12,033 nucleotides of DNA from Gardnerella vaginalis (GCA_946997215.1 CAMPUL010000032.1:1-12033); one strand, 5' to 3'. Positions 1 through 7,289 are shown, counted from the stretch's first letter. The notes: generated from the letters alone by a model not told the origin. Program-made: numbers and translations.

Positions 1-108
1 AACAACTAAGTGCTATAACAACATTATTGCGTAAAGATTAGATAATTAATTTAGACAATCTTAGATAGTCTTAGATAATCCCAAATAATCCGTTTAGATA
101 GCAGAACG
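1..108. repeat. A+T-rich spacer with a 10-bp tandem repeat
   Basis: This is the non-coding flank downstream of the Xaa-Pro aminopeptidase stop codon. Positions 51-90 hold four consecutive 10-bp units (TTAGACAATC, TTAGATAGTC, TTAGATAATC, CCAAATAATC), so three close copies and one degenerate copy. No stem followed by a T-run is visible on the minus strand, so I cannot point to an intrinsic terminator for the gene. No open reading frame of interest is present. Confidence 0.7.
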
Positions 109-1701
109 CTACTTTGACGCGCGCTGAGCCATCCAAGCTTCAACATCTTCGATTTGCTTAGGAATATCGATAGAAAGCCACTCAGGACCATTCTCCGTCA
201 TCAAAACATCGTCTTCAATGCGGATTCCAATTCCGCGCATCTCTGGCGGAAGCATAAGATCATTGGCAGCAAAGTACAAGCCAGGCTCGATTGTGAAAAT
301 CATTCCTGGAGTAATCTTTGCACCCTGATACGCCTCGTAGCGAGCTTGAGCGCAATCGTGAACATCTAGACCCAAGTGGTGAGCAACACCGCAAGCATGC
401 CAACGGCGATGCTGCTGACCTTGCGGAGAAAGCGATTCTTCAACGCTGACCTTTAGAATACCCCACTCGTGCAAATGCTCCGCAAGCACGCGCATGCAAG
501 CGTGATGAATATCGCTGTAAGTGGCACCTGGCTTAGCAGCCTCAAAACCAGCTTGCTGAGCGTCTAGAACGCACTGATAAAGCTTCTTTTGCAAATCTGT
601 AAACTTGCCGTTTGTTGGGAAAGTTCGCGTAATGTCTGCAGTGTAAAGGCTATTGACTTCTACGCCTGCGTCAATAAGCAAAAGTTCGCCGCTAGAAACC
701 ACGCCAGTGTTGCGCATCCAGTGCAAAATTGGAGCGTGCTTGCCAGAAGCAACAATCGTATCGTAGCCAACTTCGTTTCCAACTTCTCGAGCAACGGAGT
801 TAAAAGCGCCTTCAATCATGCGCTCAGAATGCTCCTTGCCCAAAGCTTGTGGCAAACGCGTAAGCATGCGGTCAAAGCCTAATTTTGTAGCAGCAATAGC
901 TTTGCGCATTTCGCCAATCTCGTAAGCGTCTTTAAGCATACGAGCTTCGGCTGCTACTTCGTGCAACTTATCGTCTGCAGCAATATTTGCATCTTCGTCG
1001 CTAAATCCGCTTGCTTCCCTTAGTGCATCTACGCGCGCAGTTAAATCAGCGTCCGACTCGCGCACAATTCGCACGCGCACGCTTTCTGCAGCGCTATTAT
1101 CGTCGCTAACGTTTTTTGCAATCGCATCGTCAAGCTCAGCAATATCGCGCGTTTCAATACCAGTCATAGCCTTAAGCTCTTTAAGTCCTGCGCGAGGACC
1201 AACCCAGTATTCGCCGTAGTGCGGATCTTTGTAGAATGCGGCAGTGCTATTGTCTGCGCGAGGAGCCACAAATAGCTGAGGAACGTGTGTTTTGCCAGCC
1301 GCTTCCTCGTCGCTGCCTGCTTGCACTGGCTCAAGCACAAGCACAGCGCCAGCCTCGTAATCCTGACCCAAGCCAGTGTAATACGCGAAAGTCGTGTCTG
1401 GCCTAAAAGCGTAGTCGCAATCGTTATTGCGCACTTTTGGCTGACCTGCTGGAATAACAAGGCGCTCACCTGAGAATCGCTTGCCAAGCGCTTCTAGACG
1501 CGCTGGCGTGTACTTTGAGGACTCAAGCGGTTCGATTTGTGGCTCCTGGTTATCCCAGCCGCTAGTCATAAACTCTTTAAAGGAATCGCTGTTTGGGCGC
1601 AAAGATCGATTGTTTACGCGGTCTTGCGCTTTTTGCGTGCCATCCGCGTTTAGTTGCTCGCCATGTATTGTTGGCGTTGATTGATGCATATCTTCTGCCA
1701 T
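109..1701 (-). CDS. pepP: Xaa-Pro aminopeptidase (aminopeptidase P, M24B)
   Basis: Cytosolic metallopeptidase expected to remove the N-terminal residue of peptides whose second residue is proline. The protein has 530 residues. Residues about 60-230 form the N-terminal creatinase/AMP_N domain, and about 260-520 the pita-bread catalytic domain. All five expected metal ligands can be matched to the E. coli PepP pattern: D344 and D356 (in DAGVEV..ADITRTFP), H441 (in HHLGLDVHD), E472 (in TIEPGLYF) and E496 (in RIEDDVL); H448 matches the proton-shuttling histidine. D344 and D356 are 12 apart, one more than I recall for the E. coli enzyme. The ATG at 1701 has AAGGAG six bases upstream, which fixes the start. 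About 55 residues precede the AMP_N domain. It follows pepN on the same strand after a 153-bp repeat-containing gap, so it may be read from its own promoter or by read-through. The family assignment is firm; the exact peptide preference is not visible. Confidence 0.95.
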   Translation of the reverse strand: MAEDMHQSTPTIHGEQLNADGTQKAQDRVNNRSLRPNSDSFKEFMTSGWDNQEPQIEPLESSKYTPARLEALGKRFSGERLVIPAGQPKVRNNDCDYAFRPDTTFAYYTGLGQDYEAGAVLVLEPVQAGSDEEAAGKTHVPQLFVAPRADNSTAAFYKDPHYGEYWVGPRAGLKELKAMTGIETRDIAELDDAIAKNVSDDNSAAESVRVRIVRESDADLTARVDALREASGFSDEDANIAADDKLHEVAAEARMLKDAYEIGEMRKAIAATKLGFDRMLTRLPQALGKEHSERMIEGAFNSVAREVGNEVGYDTIVASGKHAPILHWMRNTGVVSSGELLLIDAGVEVNSLYTADITRTFPTNGKFTDLQKKLYQCVLDAQQAGFEAAKPGATYSDIHHACMRVLAEHLHEWGILKVSVEESLSPQGQQHRRWHACGVAHHLGLDVHDCAQARYEAYQGAKITPGMIFTIEPGLYFAANDLMLPPEMRGIGIRIEDDVLMTENGPEWLSIDIPKQIEDVEAWMAQRASK

Positions 1702-1718
1702 CTTGCGACTCCTTGAGT

Positions 1719-1781
1719 TTAATCTTTAATCAACCTAACTTTAATCAGCTTAATCTTTAATCAACCTAATCTTTAATCAGC
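1719..1781. repeat. 31/32-bp tandem duplication in the pepP leader
   Basis: Unit 1 (1719-1749) and unit 2 (1750-1781) differ only by one base (CCTAACTTTAAT versus CCTAATCTTTAAT). Each unit is itself built from two half-units around CTTTAATCA, so the element reads as four related ~16-bp pieces. It ends about 18 bases before the pepP start codon, just upstream of the Shine-Dalgarno site, and so lies in the leader or promoter region of pepP. Confidence 0.85.
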
Positions 1782-1793
1782 TTAGATTCAATA

Positions 1794-1824
1794 TACATTT
1801 CCCTATTTTCTTATTAGGAATGTA
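1794..1824. other. Imperfect inverted repeat between pepN and pepP
   Basis: Arms TACATT (1794-1799) and AATGTA (1819-1824) plus inner arms CCTA (1802-1805) and TAGG (1815-1818) enclose a 9-base loop, with a two-base bulge on one side. It begins about 30 bases beyond the pepN stop codon. No T-run follows on the minus strand, so a terminator role is only possible. Its outer arm overlaps a weak minus-strand -10-like hexamer (TATATT, 1790-1795) with no convincing -35, so an operator or promoter role is equally unproven. Confidence 0.35.
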
Positions 1825-1854
1825 CATTGAAAATCGCCATTTTATTACAAAAGA

Positions 1855-4467
1855 CTAAAGCGAAGCGTTGTAATGCTGCACCTTAAGCGTGCGACGAGAA
1901 GAATCGAGCTTGCCTAGAACCATGCGTCGCAAAGCAAGGTCGGCATCCTTATGCTCATCAAGCCAGCTCTGCCCACTTTCAACCAACTCGTCTACATTTG
2001 CGTAATTTGGATACAAGCCTTCAATCAAAGTTTCTGCCATGTGGAATGTGCGATTCTTCCAAATCCACTCAACTTCCGCAAAGTAGCGCTTAACGTATGG
2101 CTTAACTAAATCGCCTTTAGCGGTGCTTGCAAATCCAGCAACAACAGCACCCATTTGCATATTAGTCAAATCAAGATTGCGCAAAGCCTGCTCAAAAGCC
2201 CAATCCTTAGCTTCTGCAGTTGAGCGAGACGCACGAGCCTGATATGCATACTCACGATTCTCAGTCGTATCGCGCTTAGCGAGTTCCGCGTCAATTCCAG
2301 CTTCGTCCAAAGCATTCACACCTGCGAGCGCAATAAGAATACTCCAGCGCAAGTCGTTGTCGATTTCCAAGCCTTCTAAGCGCACAGAACCGTCAAGCAA
2401 TCCGTTAGCTACGCGCACAAACTCAGCATCTCCAACTTCGCCATATCCAAGATAAGCCTTGAGCAACTGGAATTGCTCGTCGGAGCCTGAAGAAGCTGCC
2501 AAAGCCAACTGCCATAGTTCGTGAGCAACATGCTTTGCGACTTCTGCTTGGCGCTCTGGAACAACGTAGTGGCTTGCAGTTACCTTTACTTGACCAAGAG
2601 CATAGCGGAAAGTCGTAGATTCGCGCTCGGTTGCCAAAGCTTTAAGACTCAGTTCCACGAAGCGTTCTGCTGGGAATTCTGCGTCGCGAGTCATATCCCA
2701 CAATGCGAGCCAAATAAGCGAGCGGGTCAAAGAATCCTTAAAGCGGTAAAGATTTTCGGCGGCAAACTCAAGCGACTTTGCGTCAAAACGCAACTTTGTG
2801 TAAGTCAAGTCGTCGTCGTTTACAAGAATAAGTGCTGGCCTTTGCAATCCGCGCGCTTCAGCAACTTCCGTCACTTCGCCATCAACATCGAGTTCGATTC
2901 GCTTTGTGCGCTTAATTTCGCCAGTTTCTTCGTCTACATTGTAGAATCCGACAGCCAAGCGGTGTGCGCGCAAAACTGGATGCTCAGATGGCGCGCTCTG
3001 GCGCAAACGCAAAGCCGCAATAGTGCCATCAGCTGCTTCTTCGACTTCGGTAGAAATCGTGTTAATTCCAGCTTTTTCAAGCCATTGCGCGCTCCAAGCC
3101 TTAAGATCGCGTCCGCTTGTAAGCTCTAACTCGTGCAGCAAATCAGCCAAAGTTGCGTTGCTATAAGCGTGCTTGCTCAAATAGTTGTGGATTCCTTCAA
3201 AGAACTTTTCGCGACCAACGTACGCTACGAGTTGCTTCAATACGGAAGCGCCCTTTGCGTAAGTGATGCCGTCGAAGTTGACGGAAGTGTCGTTCAAATC
3301 GTTGATTGGAGCCACGATTGGGTGCGTTGTTGGAAGCTGATCTTGATTAAGCGCCCAGCTTTTTTCGCCGGAGTTGAAAGTGCTCCAAGCGTCATGCCAT
3401 TCGGTTGCTTCAGCAGTTGCAAGAGTAGAAGTGAATTCTGCGAAGGATTCGTTAAGCCACAAATCATTCCACCACTTCATAGTTACGTAGTCGCCGAACC
3501 ACATGTGTGCAAGCTCGTGCAAAACTGTTACAACGCGGCGCTCAGCGTAAGCGTCCGTAACTTTGGATTCAAACACGTACTGGTCTCGAATCGTAACCAT
3601 ACCAATGTTTTCCATAGCTCCAGCGTTGTATTCTGGCACGTAAATCTGATCGTACTTTGCGTACGGGTATGGCACCCCCCAAGTCTTAGCGTAGAAGGCA
3701 AAACCTTTCTTTGTAATATCGAACAAGTAGTCAACGTCTTTTGCAAAAGCGTCTTTAAGTGCCTGACGGCAGTACATTGCCATTGGAACTACGCGGCCAT
3801 CTTCATTGTTATAAGACGTATGCCATTCGGCGTAAGGGCCTGCGCAAATCGCAGTTAAGTAAGAGCTCATTTTTGGAGTTGACTCAAACACCCAGCGCTT
3901 CATTCCTTCTACAGCGCCATTTTCCAAAGTGCCGTCTTCCGTCTTACGGCCTTCAATTGCAGTTTCGCTGGCGACTGGCATGTTGGAAGTCACAATCCAA
4001 CTTTCCGGAGCGTCTACACTAAAGTCAAAAACAGCTTTCAAATCTGGCTGATCAAACACAGCATAAACGCGGCGAGCATCCGGCACTTCGAACTGAGTAT
4101 ACAAATACACGTTTCCGTCAGAAGGATCAACGCTTCTGTGCAAGCCCTCGCCCGTGTTTGAATATTGGCAATTTGCTACGACTTCTACGGTGTTATGCTC
4201 AAGCAAATTGGCAAGCTCGATGCGGCTATCTGCAAAAACCTTAGAAACGTCAAGAGAAACGCCATTAAGCACAACGGATTCAACGCTGTTTGCAATCAAA
4301 TCAAGGAAGCTTGTTTCACCAGCTTTTGCATCAAACTCAATCTTTGTGCGCGAAGTAAAATCGCGGCCACCCTTGCCTAAATCGAGTGCAACAGTGTAGT
4401 GAATTGGCATTTGAATTGCGCTAAAACGCTCCGCAGCTTCTACGCGAGTAAGATTTGCTCCTGGCAT
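1855..4467 (-). CDS. pepN: Aminopeptidase N (M1 family, zinc)
   Basis: Broad-specificity zinc aminopeptidase of 870 residues, expected in the cytosol, where it trims peptides from the N-terminus. The substrate-anchoring GAMEN motif is at residues 283-287. The zinc site is HELAH (317-321) followed 18 residues later by E340 in WLNESFAEF, with E318 as general base. Y404 in ITYAKG matches the transition-state tyrosine. Residues 1-200 form the beta-sandwich domain. Residues from about 530 to the end are helical and match the ERAP1-like C-terminal domain known from actinobacterial PepN rather than the shorter E. coli arrangement. The ATG at 4467 is preceded by GGGAG at a good distance. There is no signal peptide. 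A six-G run around residue 265 is in frame and the gene is intact. It lies 119 bp downstream of RNase J and upstream of pepP. Two aminopeptidases side by side fit a shared role in peptide recycling, though co-transcription is not shown. Confidence 0.96.
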   Translation of the reverse strand: MPGANLTRVEAAERFSAIQMPIHYTVALDLGKGGRDFTSRTKIEFDAKAGETSFLDLIANSVESVVLNGVSLDVSKVFADSRIELANLLEHNTVEVVANCQYSNTGEGLHRSVDPSDGNVYLYTQFEVPDARRVYAVFDQPDLKAVFDFSVDAPESWIVTSNMPVASETAIEGRKTEDGTLENGAVEGMKRWVFESTPKMSSYLTAICAGPYAEWHTSYNNEDGRVVPMAMYCRQALKDAFAKDVDYLFDITKKGFAFYAKTWGVPYPYAKYDQIYVPEYNAGAMENIGMVTIRDQYVFESKVTDAYAERRVVTVLHELAHMWFGDYVTMKWWNDLWLNESFAEFTSTLATAEATEWHDAWSTFNSGEKSWALNQDQLPTTHPIVAPINDLNDTSVNFDGITYAKGASVLKQLVAYVGREKFFEGIHNYLSKHAYSNATLADLLHELELTSGRDLKAWSAQWLEKAGINTISTEVEEAADGTIAALRLRQSAPSEHPVLRAHRLAVGFYNVDEETGEIKRTKRIELDVDGEVTEVAEARGLQRPALILVNDDDLTYTKLRFDAKSLEFAAENLYRFKDSLTRSLIWLALWDMTRDAEFPAERFVELSLKALATERESTTFRYALGQVKVTASHYVVPERQAEVAKHVAHELWQLALAASSGSDEQFQLLKAYLGYGEVGDAEFVRVANGLLDGSVRLEGLEIDNDLRWSILIALAGVNALDEAGIDAELAKRDTTENREYAYQARASRSTAEAKDWAFEQALRNLDLTNMQMGAVVAGFASTAKGDLVKPYVKRYFAEVEWIWKNRTFHMAETLIEGLYPNYANVDELVESGQSWLDEHKDADLALRRMVLGKLDSSRRTLKVQHYNASL

Positions 4468-4490
4468 ATTAACTCCCTTATATCTTCCTT

Positions 4491-4526
4491 TATTTTTTCT
4501 TATATTTTTTCTTATATTTTTGACTA
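4491..4526. repeat. 12-bp T-rich tandem repeat in the pepN leader
   Basis: Three consecutive units beginning TATTTTTTCTTA (4491, 4503, 4515, the last degenerate) lie directly upstream of the pepN ribosome binding site. In the transcribed direction this is an A-rich leader. Homopolymer tracts of five or six bases recur in each unit, so copy number could vary by slippage. Confidence 0.75.
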
Positions 4527-4540
4527 TTTTTCTGATTCTT

Positions 4541-4582
4541 GATTAGTTTTGACTAATCGCAGACTAATCGCAGATTAATCGC
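4541..4582. repeat. 11-bp triplicate repeat with a 7-bp hairpin
   Basis: GACTAATCGCA occurs at 4551-4561 and 4562-4572, followed by the variant GATTAATCGC at 4573-4582. The first unit also forms the right arm of an inverted repeat (GATTAGT 4541-4547, ACTAATC 4552-4558, four-base loop). The block begins five bases past the RNase J stop codon. No T-run follows the hairpin on the minus strand, so I do not call it an intrinsic terminator. Confidence 0.75.
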
Positions 4583-4586
4583 TTTA

Positions 4587-6542
4587 CTAATCCTTTTGCG
4601 CAAGATCCGCAACAACAGGCACAATCATTGGCTTTCTACGCAACGCGCGCGCAATCCAACTTCCAAGCGTTCTTCGCATAATCTGCTGAAGCTTGTGCGT
4701 GTCTTTCTCGCCATGCATCATGGCGTCTTGAAGCTGGAAAACAATTTGAGATCGAACTTTTTCAAAATCAGACTCGTCTTCTGCAACAGCATTCAAGTAA
4801 ATCTTAGGACCAGCCACAATGTCTGCGCTATCTGTATTTACAACTACAAAGCTAGACACAAAGCCTTCCGTACCAAGGATTCTGCGCTTTTCCAGCTCTT
4901 CGTCTGTAAGCTCGCCAACGGAATCGCCGTCAACGTACACGTATCCGCATGGAACAGAGCCAACAACAGCAGCGTTTCCGTGGTACAAATCCACAACATC
5001 GCCATCTTCTGCCAAAACAACATTCTTAGGATCCACGCCCGTTTTAACAGCAATCAAACCGTTTGCAACAAGATGCCTATGTTCTCCGTGAATTGGCATA
5101 GCGCACTTTGGCTTAACAATGTTGTACAAATAGAGCAACTCGCCCTCGTTGCAATGACCAGATACGTGGATTGCAGCATTGTCTTTGTTGATTACGCGAG
5201 CGCCCATTTGCACAAGCTTGTTAATAACCTTATAAACTTCGTGCTCGTTTCCTGGAATTAGAGAGCTTGCAAGAATAACGGTATCGAACTCGTTAACTGT
5301 AATATCTTTGTGTATTCCGTCTGCGATTCGCCCAAGTGCTGCCATTGGCTCGCCTTGAGATCCTGTGCACATATAAACAAGCTTGTCGTCTTGAATATCT
5401 TTTGCTTGCTTTAGATCTACAACAGTATTTTCTGGAATATGCAAGTAGCCAAGATCGGCCGCAATCGACATATTTCTAACCATTGATCGCCCAACAAACA
5501 CCACTTTTCGACCATACTTGTGCGCAGCATCTACGACTTGCTGAACGCGGTGAACGTGGCTAGAGAAGCTTGCTACGATTATTTTGCGCGATGCGTTAGC
5601 AAACGCTTGATCCAAAGCCGGTCCAATAGTGGTTTCTGGCTTAACAAATCCTGGAACCTCAGCATTTGTGGAATCAGCCATTAATAGGTCAATTCCTTGC
5701 TCGCCAAGCTTTCCGAATTCAACTAAATCAGTAAGCCTATGGTCTAGTGGAAGCTGATCTAGCTTTATATCTCCAGTGTCTATAATCGTTCCTGCTGGCG
5801 TTTTTACACACACTGCAAGAGCGTCTGGAATTGAATGCGTTACGCTAATAAACTCTAGGTTAAATGGCCCTACTTTTAGCTTGTCTCTGCCTTCTACATG
5901 AATTGTTTTTGGCGTAATCTTATGCTCTTCGCACTTTGCTTCAACAAACGCAAGAGTGAGCTTAGATCCGATTAGTGGAATATCTGGGCGCATCTTAAGC
6001 AAATACGGCACGCCGCCAATGTGGTCTTCATGGCCGTGCGTTAAAACTAGCGCATCTACTTTGTCTAGCCTGTTTTGAATGTAGTGGAAATCTGGCAAAA
6101 TCAGATCCACGCCTGGCTGCTCTTCTTCTGGGAACAATACGCCACAATCCACAAGCAAAATATGACCATTATATTCAATAACGTTCATATTTCGGCCAAT
6201 CTCACCCAAACCGCCAAGCGGAACGATTCGCATTGAACCCTTGCGATACTTCGGCGGAGCAATAAGCGCACCTTCTCGCTGATCATTTACAACTGGTGGA
6301 AGCGCGTTATAAGTTGTTTTAGAGCTTTTAGACGACTTAAATCCTTTAGATGCCCTACTCGCCTTATTCGATTCAGCGTCTTTAGTTTTTTTAGTTTTTG
6401 TATTTTTATTTGTAGTTTTATTTTCTTTTTTCACAGTTTTTATTGACTTTTTATTGTTTATATCTGAGGATTGAGGAATTTTTACAGAGTCTACAATCTC
6501 TGCAAGAATCTCATCCATCGATTGCATCGTTGTATCACTCAT
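4587..6542 (-). CDS. rnj: Ribonuclease J (metallo-beta-lactamase/beta-CASP RNase)
   Basis: RNase J combines 5'-3' exonuclease and endonuclease activity in mRNA decay and rRNA maturation. With the ATG at 6542 the protein has 651 residues. Residues 1-85 are a low-complexity tail rich in Lys, Ser, Thr and Asn, expected to be disordered. The catalytic part starts near PLGGLGEIGRN. The metal-binding HGHEDH is at 169-174, followed by GDIKLD and the beta-CASP segments MADSTNAEVPG, SSHVHR, CTGSQGEPMAA, HVSGHCNEGE and PIHGEHRH. A C-terminal domain follows, ending LAQKD. The start is uncertain: a GTG at 6617 gives 676 residues, but neither start has a strong Shine-Dalgarno site. I prefer 6542 because the extra 25 residues look unlike a protein N-terminus and a -10-like TACAAT sits at leaderless distance. 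The gene is followed by pepN on the same strand after 119 bp. Family assignment is firm. Confidence 0.94.
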   Translation of the reverse strand: MSDTTMQSMDEILAEIVDSVKIPQSSDINNKKSIKTVKKENKTTNKNTKTKKTKDAESNKASRASKGFKSSKSSKTTYNALPPVVNDQREGALIAPPKYRKGSMRIVPLGGLGEIGRNMNVIEYNGHILLVDCGVLFPEEEQPGVDLILPDFHYIQNRLDKVDALVLTHGHEDHIGGVPYLLKMRPDIPLIGSKLTLAFVEAKCEEHKITPKTIHVEGRDKLKVGPFNLEFISVTHSIPDALAVCVKTPAGTIIDTGDIKLDQLPLDHRLTDLVEFGKLGEQGIDLLMADSTNAEVPGFVKPETTIGPALDQAFANASRKIIVASFSSHVHRVQQVVDAAHKYGRKVVFVGRSMVRNMSIAADLGYLHIPENTVVDLKQAKDIQDDKLVYMCTGSQGEPMAALGRIADGIHKDITVNEFDTVILASSLIPGNEHEVYKVINKLVQMGARVINKDNAAIHVSGHCNEGELLYLYNIVKPKCAMPIHGEHRHLVANGLIAVKTGVDPKNVVLAEDGDVVDLYHGNAAVVGSVPCGYVYVDGDSVGELTDEELEKRRILGTEGFVSSFVVVNTDSADIVAGPKIYLNAVAEDESDFEKVRSQIVFQLQDAMMHGEKDTHKLQQIMRRTLGSWIARALRRKPMIVPVVADLAQKD

Positions 6543-6732
6543 CTGCTCTATTGTAGCGTTAAGCCTCAACGGATTTACAAAACTGCGACTTCGCACGTAA
6601 ACAAAAGCGGCAATCACAAAAATGCCATCTTAAAAGGCTGTATTAAAATGCCAACAAAAATGCCGCAAAAAATAAAAGTCGAAAATATTAAGCTAAATCT
6701 AATGCTCTAGCAATCAAATACTCTAATGCGCT
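6543..6732. other. Spacer between the small membrane protein and RNase J
   Basis: An A+T-rich gap of 190 bp. It contains three scattered copies of AAAAATGCC or a one-base variant (6617-6663), and a direct repeat TCTAATGC(GC)TCTAG at 6698-6710 and 6722-6736. The second copy of that repeat overlaps the stop codon of the 47-residue gene. No convincing terminator hairpin is seen. The left part (6543-6617) is open in the RNase J frame. Confidence 0.5.
6550..6580 (-). promoter_or_regulatory. Possible near-leaderless promoter of RNase J
   Basis: On the minus strand TACAAT (6555-6550) lies eight bases before the ATG at 6542. A TSS seven bases downstream of it would fall at or beside the start codon, which fits the weak Shine-Dalgarno site. 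The best -35 (TTGTAA, 6580-6575) is 19 bases away and poor, so this is a suggestion only. If the GTG at 6617 were the true start, this site would be inside the gene. Confidence 0.22.
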
Positions 6733-6876
6733 CTAGTGCTTGCCGTATTTTTTCCAAATCTTAATTCCAATACCAACAAGAACAACCACGATTGCAAAAA
6801 TCATGGAGCCAAGTATTGCAGAACCTGATTGAATGTTAGCAAATCCAGCCGCCGAGCAAATAAGTGAACCAAACAT
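6733..6876 (-). CDS. Small single-pass membrane protein, 47 aa
   Basis: I do not recognise this family. The reading frame gives 47 residues, starting MFGSLICSAAG and ending IKIWKKYGKH before TAG. Residues about 20-40 form one strongly hydrophobic segment rich in Ile, Val and Gly. It is followed by a short basic tail (K39, K42, K43, K46), which predicts the C-terminus inside and the N-terminus outside. The N-terminal part is moderately hydrophobic and has a Cys at 7, but there is no basic n-region or lipobox. GGGAAGG lies about six bases before the ATG, a good ribosome binding site, and a TATAGA -10-like hexamer sits about 27 bases before the start, though no clear -35 is present. It precedes RNase J on the same strand by 190 bp. 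A role in cell-envelope biology is possible, but nothing in the sequence shows it. The coding call rests on the start context plus the typical membrane-segment pattern. Confidence 0.65.
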   Translation of the reverse strand: MFGSLICSAAGFANIQSGSAILGSMIFAIVVVLVGIGIKIWKKYGKH

Positions 6877-6974
6877 TTCTTGCCTTCCCAGTTTGTTTGA
6901 AGTCTATAACACAATTCTACAATACTTTTCTTCAAAAGATAATCTCTATATACAATCAAAATAATCGCAATAAT

Positions 6975-7015
6975 CGCGAGCGATACGGGGAATCGTTCGC
7001 GCGTTACAGCGCGCT
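6975..7015. repeat. Hairpin pair; contains 25-bp repeat block 1, copy 1
   Basis: CGCGAGCGAT (6975-6984) pairs with ATCGTTCGCG (6992-7001) with one mismatch. Overlapping it, GCGCG (6999-7003) pairs with CGCGC (7010-7014), so two alternative stems compete. Positions 6991-7015 are identical over 25 bases to 8905-8929 on the other side of the transporter gene. Confidence 0.85.
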
Positions 7016-7024
7016 CACGTCTTC

Positions 7025-7063
7025 GCCGCACGTAAAGTCCACTGGACTTTACGTTTAAGCGGC
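7025..7063. repeat. Palindrome with TAAAGTCCACTGGACTTTA core, copy 1
   Basis: ACGTAAAGTCCA (7030-7041) and TGGACTTTACGT (7043-7054) form a perfect 12-bp inverted repeat around a single C. The stem resumes outside with GCCGC (7025-7029) and GCGGC (7059-7063), leaving the four bases TTAA bulged on the right side only. Confidence 0.9.
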
Positions 7064-7080
7064 TCAGCGCTCTATTCCTC

Positions 7081-7098
7081 GCGGCTATTAGTAGCCGC
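7081..7098. repeat. Perfect 7-bp inverted repeat
   Basis: GCGGCTA (7081-7087) and TAGCCGC (7092-7098) form a perfect stem with the four-base loop TTAG. It lies between the two larger palindromes and is part of the same row. Confidence 0.85.
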
Positions 7099-7103
7099 TC
7101 GGC

Positions 7104-7150
7104 TGATTTGGCACATAAAGTCCACTGGACTTTATGCTTGAGCCAAATCA
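7104..7150. repeat. Palindrome with TAAAGTCCACTGGACTTTA core, copy 2
   Basis: CATAAAGTCCA (7114-7124) and TGGACTTTATG (7126-7136) form a perfect 11-bp inverted repeat around one C. The outer stem TGATTTGGC (7104-7112) pairs perfectly with GCCAAATCA (7142-7150). The internal bulge is asymmetric, with one base on the left and five (CTTGA) on the right, the same side as the bulge in copy 1. Confidence 0.92.
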
Positions 7151-7202
7151 CGCTTTGAAGGAGCTTGAAATGCGTTATGCAATTTCAAGCTCAGTCAAAG
7201 CG
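7151..7202. repeat. Two-part 19-bp hairpin
   Basis: CGCTTTGA (7151-7158) pairs with TCAAAGCG (7195-7202), and GAGCTTGAAAT (7161-7171) pairs with ATTTCAAGCTC (7182-7192). A symmetric two-by-two internal loop (AG opposite AG) separates the two stems, and the loop is ten bases. It abuts the preceding palindrome with no gap. A ribosome-binding-like AAGGAG and an ATG at 7170 fall inside it. Confidence 0.9.
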
Positions 7203-7207
7203 CCTCT

Positions 7208-7249
7208 CGCGCTACGCTTTAAGCGAAAAGGTAGGTCGTCGCGCCCGCG
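7208..7249. repeat. Repeat block 2, copy 1, with small palindrome
   Basis: Positions 7228-7249 (AAGGTAGGTCGTCGCGCCCGCG in short form AAGG..CCCGCG) match 8932-8953 at 21 of 22 bases. It is preceded by CGCGCTAC (7208-7215), also seen at 8924-8931. A short palindrome, CGCTT-T-AAGCG (7215-7225), occupies the interval and is absent from the downstream copy. Confidence 0.8.
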
Positions 7250-7289
7250 TTTGTTTACCCAAACACCAAAAAAGGGAACAAATGCGGGC
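7243..7289. repeat. CCCGCGTTTGTT-type inverted repeat upstream of transporter
   Basis: Left arm 7243-7260 (GCCCGCGTTTGTTTACCC) and right arm 7274-7289 (GGGAACAAATGCGGGC) pair with one mismatch and a two-base bulge around a 13-base loop. It is the first of four elements of this type in the window; the others lie downstream of the transporter gene. Confidence 0.85.

Noticed and set aside
3675..3680. Six-base homopolymer in pepN as a phase-variation switch
   Set aside because: The tract is short, the frame is intact and the encoded WGVPYPY segment is typical of the family, so nothing supports switching.
2521..3858. Long plus-strand frames opposite pepN (202 and 241 codons)
   Set aside because: They are antisense shadows of an intact, motif-complete aminopeptidase N. 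Their translations are Cys/Phe/Ser-rich without recognisable domains.
6801..7151. Minus-strand open frame of 116 codons across the palindromes
   Set aside because: It overlaps the better-supported 47-residue gene in another frame, has no good ribosome binding site and translates palindromic repeat DNA into Arg-rich, non-protein-like sequence.
6975..7289. CRISPR array
   Set aside because: The repeats are palindromes of different sequence and length with no regular spacers, and no cas gene is present.
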